8,701 bases of DNA. Origin: Bacteriovoracaceae bacterium. Lineage in GTDB: Bacteria > Bdellovibrionota > Bacteriovoracia > Bacteriovoracales > Bacteriovoracaceae. The notes beneath the pieces are model-generated. The model had not been told where the DNA came from, made no database searches, and worked only from the letters and a program-made list of their open reading frames with translations. The DNA lies in NCBI GenBank assembly GCA_023954595.1, contig JAGSHJ010000113.1, positions 1-8,701 of the forward strand, read 5' to 3'. The translations under genes were made by a program, and so were the position numbers. Within the stretch, counting starts at the first letter, position 1. Every line of letters starts with the position of its first letter. Shown in pieces: positions 1-6,530 of this stretch.

Positions 1-335
1 TGGATATGACTAACTTTAAAGGTACTGATGATCTAGATATCGTTTTCATGAACGATTTTACAAATAAAGCTCAAAACCTATTCCTGGCAAAACTTGTTGA
101 TACTTATGTAAAAGTTCCTTGGGGCTGGTCACAGTGTGGATATGGTTGTTCTGATCATGCTTCATGGCATAATGCAGGTTTTCCAGCAAGTATCCCATTC
201 GAGTCGACAATGGGCGATATTAATCGTAAAATTCATACTAAGAAAGACACGATTGAGCAATCTGGCGGAAACGCGGATCATGCTGAGAAATTCGCCAAGC
301 TAGCAGTAGCGTTCATGGTTGAATTAGGGAAGTAA
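1..335 (+). CDS. Secreted leucyl aminopeptidase-like zinc peptidase (M28E), C-terminal part only
   Basis: This is the 3' end of an exported di-zinc aminopeptidase that removes N-terminal residues from peptides; the rest lies upstream of the window. The reading frame is open to the left edge, so the ATG at base 6 is internal. It matches the remembered Vibrio proteolyticus aminopeptidase closely: the Asp-Met-Thr-Asn segment at bases 3-14 corresponds to the region of the zinc ligand Asp179 and neighbouring Met180. The Cys-Gly-Tyr-Gly-Cys motif (codons at 135-149) matches the Cys223-Cys227 disulfide and is followed by SDHASWHNAGFPA. The His of Ile-His-Thr (codon 234-236) matches the zinc ligand His256. 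Of the five ligands only these two can be seen here. There is no C-terminal PPC extension; the protein ends soon after the catalytic fold. In a predator or scavenger it would digest extracellular or prey peptides, which is inference. Confidence 0.88.
   Translation, partial: DMTNFKGTDDLDIVFMNDFTNKAQNLFLAKLVDTYVKVPWGWSQCGYGCSDHASWHNAGFPASIPFESTMGDINRKIHTKKDTIEQSGGNADHAEKFAKLAVAFMVELGK
326..332 (+). promoter_or_regulatory. Ribosome binding site supporting the TTG start of the helicase
   Basis: AGGGAAG lies nine bases before the TTG at 342, inside the last codons of the peptidase gene. No in-frame ATG occurs until well into the helicase (near residue 178), so this site decides the start and suggests translational coupling to the peptidase. 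Confidence 0.55.
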
Positions 336-341
336 TTTTAT

Positions 342-3029
342 TTGAAAAATTTGGATATTTATAAAGAGATCGAAGACAACTTTGCAAGTTCCCGTCAGGC
401 AATACTTGCGTACAACGAAGACCAAGACAATGATGAGGAACTTCGATCTCTAGAACAGGCCAATCTAATACTACAGGCGCTTAAGCAAATTGCTGAAAGC
501 GCCTTTTCTTTATTTGAGGCCTACCCCAGTCTAGAAGCTGTATTTGAAAAAGAGTACGGCAGCATCAAACAACTTACAGATAGAGAAAGTATCGTAGAAA
601 CATGTTTTCTAGATGATTTTATTCTGCCTGATAAGGAGAGCTTGCCACTGATTCCTGGACAGGAAATTTCTACTGAATTAGTAGATAACTACGTCCTATC
701 TTTTAAAGATTGGGAAGTTGCTCTCAGAGGCAGCCATTTATCTTCACAAGAGACTATTAAAGAAGCTTTCTCTGTAGAGTTAAAAGTAAATGCTTTAAGC
801 TGTCAGTGCTTGAAGTGTGTTGCCGATTTTAGGGCAAAGCTCAGAGACCAAGTCTTCAAAGAGCAGGCCGAGATGATTGCGCAGGCAGAAGAGGCCTTGC
901 ATGAATTGGTTCTGGATAAAAAAGTTAGCTACATCAGCGACTATTACAGCAAATTAAAAAAGAGAATCGAAAAGAATCTACAAAGAGTACGTTATAAATT
1001 AAAGCGTGGCTCTTTGAACAAATTGGATTCTGACATAAAAATGGAATTAAAGAACAAGCTTGGTCACAACACCGAGCTTGGACGGGTTTATAGAGAAAGA
1101 CTTATCTCCTTTTTTAATTCTATTTTAGATGAGGAGGGGATTGCTCCAGATCTAATCACTCCCGAAGAATATGACCGTTTCTTTACCCAGCTAGGGCTTG
1201 GGATGTGGAAAAATCCTGTAATTCTCAAAAGAGAGTTTTTAAAAACCACACGCTCCATAATGGCCTATAAGAGAAAAGATATCTCAGCTACGATTTTGCG
1301 TGAGTATTTAGGACAATTTTGGATCCATGCCGAGGCAAGAAAGAAAACACGAAGAATTGTATATCACATGGGTCCTACCAACTCTGGTAAGACATATAAC
1401 GCTATTGAAGCTCTTTCAAAGGCCAAGCATGGCTGCTATCTAGCGCCTCTTAGACTTCTTGCCAGTGAATTGTATGACACTCTAAATGACAAGGGAGTTG
1501 TAACAAACCTTCTTACTGGAGAGGAAGTTATCGAGCTTCCAGATGCAACTCATTATTCTTCCACTATTGAGATGGCGAGAATGAATGAAGAGTTTGATGT
1601 TGTGGTCATTGATGAGATTCAAATGATGACAGACATCCAAAGAGGATGGGCCTGGACCAGAGCTTTGGTAAATATCAATGCTGATGAGATTCATCTGTGT
1701 GGTGATCATTCTGTGTTAGAGCTTGTGAAGGGAATTCTCAAACTCACAGGCGATGAATTAGAAATTAAAAATTATACGCGTATGACTAAGCTTGATGTAA
1801 TGCCAAGGCAGCTCAAGCTTACAGAGCTTGAAAAACATGATGCATTGATTGTTTTCTCAAGACGTAATGCTCTTAAATATAAGATGGACCTAGAGAAGCT
1901 AGGCTTTAAAGTTTCCATCGTTTATGGACGTTTAAGTCCTGAGGTAAGAAGAGAGCAAGCTAGAAAATTTGATGTAGGCGAAACTGACATCATGGTATCA
2001 ACCGATGCCATTGCAATGGGTATGAACCTTCCTATTAAGAGGGTTGTATTCTCCGCTTTGTCGAAATTTTTCAATTCAAAAGAACACCCGATTACTGATA
2101 GTGAGATCAAGCAAATTGCAGGCCGTGCTGGACGCTATGGCCGTTTCCCTGAGGGGAAGGTTAGTGCTTTGAAGAAGGTGGATGACGGACTTGATATTGT
2201 TAGAGTCGCCCTTCAAACCGAGCTTGATCAAAAAGAACTAGCTATGGTTGGCCCAGACTTGGAGATATTTAGATCAGTTAATAAGGCTTTAGCAGATCAC
2301 AACCTTACAAGTTTGAGCCTTTCAGAGTTCTTGCGTCTATTCAATACAATGACTTTTGAAAAGCCATTCTATTGTGTTGATCTCAAAGAGATGATTGAAG
2401 TTACAGAGATGATCGAAGGCGTTGACGAAAATAAAAAGCTAAGTGACAGCGAAGTTTTTGGATTCGCCTGCGCTCCAGTTAATTTAGGTCTTCTAGAGCA
2501 TGTTCAGTATTTTGTTTGGATTGCTAATCACTATGTGAAAGATAATCCAATTATAAATGAAGAAGTAGACGATGAAAGCGATGACATTGACTACTTGGAG
2601 AGAGCTATTAAGTGTGTCGAGTTATACCAATGGCTAGCGAGACACTTTGATAACAATAATTTCAGTTTCTCAGAGTCTGATTTATTGGCCAATAAGATGT
2701 CTGCAATCGAAAAACTTAATCAACTGCTTTCCGAGAAAGTATCAAAGCGTTGTTCTTCGTGTGGAGTGAAGCTTCCTGATAGCTTTGACTTTAATATATG
2801 CGAATCTTGTTTTGGGGCCCAAAGATTTAGACAAAGAAGACGTCGTCCTGAGAGTGGGCAAGGGGAGTCTAAGGGCAAAGGTCCTGGAAAGCCAAAATAT
2901 GGAAAAGGCTCTCGTCCTGATTCTCAAAAATCTGGTGCCGGAAAAAAAGATGGCCCTAAAAAGCGTGGGAAGCGTCCAGCTGGCAAAAAAAAGGGAGCTA
3001 AGAAAAGCTCCCCGTTCACTAAAGGCTAA
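342..3029 (+). CDS. Suv3-like DExH-box RNA helicase with C4 zinc knuckle and basic tail
   Basis: This is an ATP-dependent superfamily 2 helicase of the Suv3 type, the family that unwinds RNA for exonucleolytic decay in mitochondria; cytoplasmic RNA turnover is the inferred role. Visible motifs are Walker A GPTNSGKT (344-351), motif Ia YLAPLRLLA, the Suv3-typical DEIQ box (424-427), GDHS (454-457), TDAIAMGMN (554-562) and the arginine-finger motif QIAGRAGR (591-598). A Suv3 C-terminal helical region follows. Residues 804-823 hold two CxxC pairs (C804, C807, C820, C823), a probable zinc knuckle, and the last ~65 residues are a Lys/Arg/Gly/Pro-rich tail suited to RNA contact. An N-terminal ~340-residue mainly helical region has C154, C156 and C159, which could form another metal site. 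The 895-residue length exceeds human SUV3 (about 786). The TTG start sits six bases after the peptidase stop, so co-transcription is likely, but a functional link to the peptidase is doubtful. The stop overlaps the convergent gene by 4 bp. Confidence 0.9.
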   Translation: MKNLDIYKEIEDNFASSRQAILAYNEDQDNDEELRSLEQANLILQALKQIAESAFSLFEAYPSLEAVFEKEYGSIKQLTDRESIVETCFLDDFILPDKESLPLIPGQEISTELVDNYVLSFKDWEVALRGSHLSSQETIKEAFSVELKVNALSCQCLKCVADFRAKLRDQVFKEQAEMIAQAEEALHELVLDKKVSYISDYYSKLKKRIEKNLQRVRYKLKRGSLNKLDSDIKMELKNKLGHNTELGRVYRERLISFFNSILDEEGIAPDLITPEEYDRFFTQLGLGMWKNPVILKREFLKTTRSIMAYKRKDISATILREYLGQFWIHAEARKKTRRIVYHMGPTNSGKTYNAIEALSKAKHGCYLAPLRLLASELYDTLNDKGVVTNLLTGEEVIELPDATHYSSTIEMARMNEEFDVVVIDEIQMMTDIQRGWAWTRALVNINADEIHLCGDHSVLELVKGILKLTGDELEIKNYTRMTKLDVMPRQLKLTELEKHDALIVFSRRNALKYKMDLEKLGFKVSIVYGRLSPEVRREQARKFDVGETDIMVSTDAIAMGMNLPIKRVVFSALSKFFNSKEHPITDSEIKQIAGRAGRYGRFPEGKVSALKKVDDGLDIVRVALQTELDQKELAMVGPDLEIFRSVNKALADHNLTSLSLSEFLRLFNTMTFEKPFYCVDLKEMIEVTEMIEGVDENKKLSDSEVFGFACAPVNLGLLEHVQYFVWIANHYVKDNPIINEEVDDESDDIDYLERAIKCVELYQWLARHFDNNNFSFSESDLLANKMSAIEKLNQLLSEKVSKRCSSCGVKLPDSFDFNICESCFGAQRFRQRRRRPESGQGESKGKGPGKPKYGKGSRPDSQKSGAGKKDGPKKRGKRPAGKKKGAKKSSPFTKG

Positions 3030-4567
3030 TTCGTTCTAGGTAAAAAGCTTTGCTGGCAGTATCTTGTCAGCAAACTTTGCATACTCAAGTTGCTCAAGCT
3101 CTGTGCGAATGGAGCGTAAGCTTCTTTAACTCGCTCTGGTACACTTAAATTAATCCAACCTTTCATCTGAGCAAAGTAAGCGGCACCACCAACACCGACT
3201 CCAAGAAGAAGTGGTCTTGCCAAAGGCACTCCGGCAATCTCAAGTCCAACACCCACTACTGAAAAGAATCCAAGTCCGGTAGCAGCTGCTCTGGACCAGT
3301 TCTCGATTCCTCTTAACGCTTTATGAGAGTATTTTGTCACATTATAAGATTCAAAATCTTTTGTGTTTGAAAGAACCATTTCAACTTCTTCAAGTAGAGT
3401 CTTTGTGACGCGCTCTTTGTTGAAGACGATCTCTTGGCTAGGGTTTGGATGTTTCCCTTTTTGGATGTCATCTTTGAGCTTTTCAAATTTTTTGTATTTG
3501 TGTAGTTGAATTGCGATGTCACCTGGGCCTTGTGCTGCGAATCCCATTGTGGCACCAACAAGTACGTCACCAGTCATGGCCGCAATACTTCCTACCTCAG
3601 ATAGGCCCGCCATAACTTGAGGGGCCTTAAAGGCAAGACCTGTAAAGGCAACTTCAGTGACCCACCACTTAACATACTCCTCAAACGTCCTCATTCGGGT
3701 GATGACTTTTTTAAAGGAGTTATGACTTTTCATATCGGCAAGCATAGAAACAGCCTCAGGTGACTGTTGATGCATAAGTGGATACTTCTTCATAAGCTCA
3801 ACTTTGTTTTTCTTTATAGAGTCAGCAAAGCGAGCAGGTGTTATCCCTAAACCTTTTCTTAGATTTTTAGCTACAATACCCTCAGAGGTTAAGAGGTGCT
3901 CAACCCACTTCCCACTTGTCAGCCATCTACCAAATACACCCATGTGGTAGGTAATTCCACCAGAGATTAGTCCTGGAACAGTAGCAACTGCTGCTGCAAC
4001 GCCAGGTGAAACTCCATCTGCTAGAACCAATCCTGCAAAAACACCAGCTGCACCAGAAGCCCCTCTTATGAAGGTCCAATAGTTTCTTGGGTCTTTTACA
4101 AAGTTTTTAACTGATGAAGGCTCTCTTGATTTCGTGTTCTCTCCTGTGAGAACTCCTCTTGGCATTTCATCATATACGACGTTTTTAGCGTCAAATGCTC
4201 TAAGCATTTCTTCAATTCTTTCACTGCTCTCTAGACCATTTTCATTATGGCCTGTGACAAGAGTTTCCATATCAAATTTAGTGCCTGAATTTTTCTCTTC
4301 TTCTATTAGCTTTTTTACCCAAGCAATCTGTTGCTTAGACTCCTCAGAGCCATCGTACTCACCAAAATAAAATTCAAGAACAACCTGTCTTTCAGGGTCC
4401 GGATTTTGCTCAAATTGGGGTACAACATGGTAGTAAGATATACCCTTTGGACCATCAGGCAGCTCTTGGGCCGCATCAAGAAAACTCTGTGGATTAAGGT
4501 ATTGTGTTGATTTAGAATAGCTGTTAAATGTTAAAAGCAGCGTTAGCCATATAATTATCTTGGACAT
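3026..4567 (-). CDS. Exported Gly/Ala-rich multi-segment membrane protein, unknown function
   Basis: I do not recognise this 513-residue protein. Residues 1-18 form a short signal peptide (Lys, then a hydrophobic core IIIWLTLLL, then a polar SYS cleavage-like end), so it enters the Sec pathway. A soluble, charged part (about 20-160) is followed by hydrophobic, Gly/Ala-rich segments at roughly 167-206, 303-345 and 427-467, each long enough for one or two membrane spans. These are separated by polar Lys-rich stretches (about 215-300 and 355-425). The segments contain small-residue GxxxG-like patterns typical of packed helices. There is one Cys, near the C-terminus (C504). The ATG is well supported by AGGAGT five bases upstream. 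The gene is divergent from the DUF455 gene and convergent with the helicase, so it appears to be a single-gene unit. A pore, envelope scaffold or secreted membrane-active protein are all possible; nothing in the sequence decides. Confidence 0.85.
   Translation of the reverse strand: MSKIIIWLTLLLTFNSYSKSTQYLNPQSFLDAAQELPDGPKGISYYHVVPQFEQNPDPERQVVLEFYFGEYDGSEESKQQIAWVKKLIEEEKNSGTKFDMETLVTGHNENGLESSERIEEMLRAFDAKNVVYDEMPRGVLTGENTKSREPSSVKNFVKDPRNYWTFIRGASGAAGVFAGLVLADGVSPGVAAAVATVPGLISGGITYHMGVFGRWLTSGKWVEHLLTSEGIVAKNLRKGLGITPARFADSIKKNKVELMKKYPLMHQQSPEAVSMLADMKSHNSFKKVITRMRTFEEYVKWWVTEVAFTGLAFKAPQVMAGLSEVGSIAAMTGDVLVGATMGFAAQGPGDIAIQLHKYKKFEKLKDDIQKGKHPNPSQEIVFNKERVTKTLLEEVEMVLSNTKDFESYNVTKYSHKALRGIENWSRAAATGLGFFSVVGVGLEIAGVPLARPLLLGVGVGGAAYFAQMKGWINLSVPERVKEAYAPFAQSLSNLSMQSLLTRYCQQSFLPRTN
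3044..3078. terminator. Stem-loop at the convergent gene ends, possible weak terminator
   Basis: Bases 3049-3058 (TTTGCTGGCA) pair with 3065-3074 (TGTCAGCAAA) with one G-U pair and a six-base loop. The outer AAAG (3044-3047) can pair with CTTT (3075-3078) with one bulged base. On the minus strand the stem is followed by GC and five T residues, like an intrinsic terminator, but that would end the RNA before the stop codon at 3028-3026. On the plus strand, where it lies just beyond the helicase stop, the U-tract is poor (CTTTGC). It may stop helicase transcription or protect a 3' end. Function is inferred. Confidence 0.35.
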
Positions 4568-4571
4568 TATT

Positions 4572-4577
4572 ACTCCT
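4572..4577 (-). promoter_or_regulatory. Ribosome binding site of the minus-strand membrane-protein gene
   Basis: The minus strand reads AGGAGT followed by AATA and then the ATG at 4567. This is the clearest Shine-Dalgarno sequence in the window and fixes the start of this gene. Confidence 0.7.
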
Positions 4578-4649
4578 GTCCTAGATCCTATCGGCTTATA
4601 ACGCGATATCCTTAAGTGTGATTAATAAACTTTAACCGTTTGAGATGTG

Positions 4650-5468
4650 ATGGAAGTAGTTGATTTTGCTCGTGAAATTCTTTTTGGATCAAGCTTAAAA
4701 TCCAAGCTTTTAGACTTGGATAAAATAAGTTTTGAAAAAACGGCAATTCCGGATCTGGAGTTCACCTACCCAGGCAGGGACAAGGGGATAGAATTATCTG
4801 AGCAGCAGATGAGATTTCCAAAAGGCCACTTTCATATTGATGAGAAAAAAGCACAAGCTCTCCACAGTTTTGCCAATCATGAACTACTGGCAGTAGAGAT
4901 GATGGCCGCTGCCCTAATTATTTATCCACACCACACAGATGAACTTAAACGTTTTAAGCTTGGGATTTTTCATGCACTTCAAGATGAGCAAAAACATTTT
5001 AAGCTATATACCAATAGATTGAATGAGGTCGGCTATGCATTTGGTGACTTTCCTCTAAATGACTTTTTCTGGAAGCAGATGCATAAACTAAAAACACCTG
5101 CACAATTCTGTGCCGTAATGTCTTTGACTTTTGAAGCTGCAAATCTGGACTTTGCTCATTTTTATGAAAAAGTTTTCAGAGAGCTCGGTGACAATAAGAC
5201 GGCCAATATTTTAAAAGTAGTTTATGAAGATGAAATCAGCCACGTTCAACTTGGTGCTCGATACCTAGATCGTTGGAAAGAAGATAAGGATCTATGGAGT
5301 TACTATAACGAAAGTCTCCCATGGCCATTAACACCGGCCAGATCTAAGGGGAAACTCTTTGTTGAGGAGGCCAGGCGCAAGGCCAGGCTAGACCAAGAAT
5401 TCATAAATAAAGTAAAAGGTTATAAGGACGACTTTAGAGTCACTCATAGAAAAGATTGGAAAGAATGA
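4650..5468 (+). CDS. DUF455-family ferritin-like di-iron protein
   Basis: The 272-residue protein resembles the DUF455 family, whose fold is a ferritin-like four-helix bundle; its reaction is not established. The full pattern of carboxylate-bridged di-iron ligands is visible: Glu78 and Glu83 in NHELLAVEMMA, ExxH at Glu113/His116 (DEQKHF), Glu162 in TFEAANLDFAHFY, and ExxH at Glu195/His198 (DEISHV). The two half-sites, each a Glu followed about 30 residues later by ExxH, are the hallmark of oxygen-activating or ferritin-type di-iron proteins. An oxidase/oxygenase role is inferred. No signal peptide is visible, so it is probably cytoplasmic. The ATG at 4650 is preceded by GAG at a five-base gap; the GTG at 4647 is the alternative and an in-frame TGA lies just upstream at 4641. 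The next gene overlaps by four bases, so the two are translated together. Confidence 0.82.
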   Translation: MEVVDFAREILFGSSLKSKLLDLDKISFEKTAIPDLEFTYPGRDKGIELSEQQMRFPKGHFHIDEKKAQALHSFANHELLAVEMMAAALIIYPHHTDELKRFKLGIFHALQDEQKHFKLYTNRLNEVGYAFGDFPLNDFFWKQMHKLKTPAQFCAVMSLTFEAANLDFAHFYEKVFRELGDNKTANILKVVYEDEISHVQLGARYLDRWKEDKDLWSYYNESLPWPLTPARSKGKLFVEEARRKARLDQEFINKVKGYKDDFRVTHRKDWKE

Positions 5469-6418
5469 GCTGGCTCATGAATGCTGATTATGAGTCTTTT
5501 CTCTTTAGTGGAAAGACTCATTACAAAGGAACATCAAATAAAATTAACCAAGAATTTGAATACCTAATTCACTTCATTGAAGATGAAGCAATCTATACTA
5601 CTAAGAGTTATTCAAGTCAGTTCATTCAACACCTAGAATCTATCAGCTCAAAGAAATTTAAAACGACAAGCGACAACTCAAATGTTCAAAATTGGTGGTG
5701 TAGCGTTAATGAACTGTCAAAGGACAGAATCCTTCACTCAAAAATTACATCAACGAATCTCGCTATTGAACTAGATTTAGAGAAAGAGGCCAAGCTTGTA
5801 TGTGATGACTTCATACCCGTTGATGGCCACTTATATAAAATGCCAGGGGAGCTCAGTGGGAGAGGACATCTAATTTATCCTAAAGATAGAACTCGAATTG
5901 AAAAACTTATAAGAGAAAATCAAACTCTAATAGAAGAGCCTATCAGGGATAGAGTCATTGACTTTAGTACACTGGTGCTTAGTTCGGACAAGTACCTAGT
6001 TTATGAAAATATAGTTGATCAGAAATTTCAATATAAAGGCACACGTTTAATTGAGCCTCGCATAGAGCTTGGGGCAAAGTATTTCGATGTAATCGAGAAG
6101 ACCATTCAACATTACGGCAAGCTTGGTGCTAGCTATCCCTATTCGATTGATTCATATGCTTATAGAAGAGGTGAGTCAGTAGAAGTGGCAGCTATCTGTG
6201 AAGTAAACCCCCGTAAAACTATGGGCTACATAGCGTATAGGCTAAAAGAATTTTTTAATTCTGAATATGCCAGCATGTTGATACTGCCAAAGCGAACTCG
6301 AAATGTGGAAGGAGCGAAATGGCTTTCCCCGCAAGAGAATAGGTTTCAAATCGTTTATTTAAGTGCGAAAACTTCTGATGAGCTTTTGCATTTAGAAGCG
6401 GAAGTATTAAAGCCTTAG
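5465..6418 (+). CDS. Putative ATP-grasp ligase, partner of the DUF455 protein
   Basis: No named family is certain, but the 317-residue protein has the ATP-grasp layout in order. An N-lobe segment HSKITSTNLAIELDLE resembles the usual K-tN-la-el-g region. Lys125 comes before a glycine-rich loop with Ser131-Gly132-Arg133-Gly134, like the phosphate-binding K...G..SGxG loop. Glu157-Glu158 in LIEEPIRDR sit where the adenine-binding hinge acid is expected. The C-terminal Cys-Glu246-Val-Asn248-Pro-Arg250 is the ExNxR magnesium/phosphate motif. Such enzymes join a carboxylate to an amine or thiol through an acyl phosphate; the substrate here is unknown. I chose ATG 5465, giving an ATGA overlap with the DUF455 stop and GGAAAG just upstream; TTG 5456 is an alternative that adds three residues. 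Coupled translation implies work in the same pathway or complex. No membrane segment or signal peptide is visible. Confidence 0.62.
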   Translation: MSWLMNADYESFLFSGKTHYKGTSNKINQEFEYLIHFIEDEAIYTTKSYSSQFIQHLESISSKKFKTTSDNSNVQNWWCSVNELSKDRILHSKITSTNLAIELDLEKEAKLVCDDFIPVDGHLYKMPGELSGRGHLIYPKDRTRIEKLIRENQTLIEEPIRDRVIDFSTLVLSSDKYLVYENIVDQKFQYKGTRLIEPRIELGAKYFDVIEKTIQHYGKLGASYPYSIDSYAYRRGESVEVAAICEVNPRKTMGYIAYRLKEFFNSEYASMLILPKRTRNVEGAKWLSPQENRFQIVYLSAKTSDELLHLEAEVLKP

Positions 6419-6464
6419 CGTTTTAGTTTGGCTTCTTGATCGTAATTGTCGTTTTTCCTTAAAA

Positions 6465-6482
6465 ATTACAAGTGTTTGTAAT
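6465..6482. repeat. Perfect inverted repeat, candidate operator
   Basis: ATTACAA (6465-6471), a four-base spacer GTGT, then TTGTAAT (6476-6482): seven-base arms with no mismatch. It overlaps the proposed -35 element of the next gene, the usual position for repressor binding. The arms are AT-rich and too short for a terminator stem. The binding protein is unknown. Confidence 0.5.
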
Positions 6483-6493
6483 ACTATTAATAC
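6466..6493 (+). promoter_or_regulatory. Candidate sigma-70-type promoter of the Cys-domain membrane-protein gene
   Basis: TTACAA (6466-6471) and TAATAC (6488-6493) are separated by 16 bases, a good -35/-10 arrangement in the 112-base gap after the ATP-grasp gene. Transcription would begin near base 6500, leaving a leader of about 30 bases to the ribosome binding site at 6517-6523. The -35 half coincides with the left arm of the palindrome at 6465-6482. Confidence 0.4.
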
Positions 6494-6516
6494 ATATATC
6501 TTTTATAAACAAGAAA

Positions 6517-6523
6517 GATGGAG
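6517..6523 (+). promoter_or_regulatory. Ribosome binding site pointing to a non-standard start codon
   Basis: GATGGAG lies seven bases before the ATC at 6531, which begins the in-frame coding stretch leading to 7739. No ATG, GTG or TTG occurs in that frame before the GTG at 6762, which itself has no usable ribosome binding site. This suggests initiation at ATC, or else frameshifting from the ATG at 6518. Confidence 0.4.
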
Positions 6524-6530
6524 TTTTCTT

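Noticed and set aside
2785..3039. Plus-strand 84-codon open frame overlapping the helicase tail
   Set aside because: It lies in another frame of the lysine-rich helicase tail; no ribosome binding site and no domain.
4568..4649. Promoters in the divergent gap between the membrane-protein and DUF455 genes
   Set aside because: At least one must exist, but I found no -35/-10 pair with acceptable spacing on either strand, so none is annotated.
5367..5389. Direct repeat GGCCAGGC twice within the DUF455 gene
   Set aside because: Short repeat inside a coding Glu-Ala-Arg-Arg-Lys-Ala-Arg stretch; best explained by amino-acid and codon repetition.
6410..6434. AAGCC/GGCTT hairpin after the ATP-grasp gene as a terminator
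   Set aside because: Only five pairs with a 15-base loop, and the T-run is more than 15 bases away.
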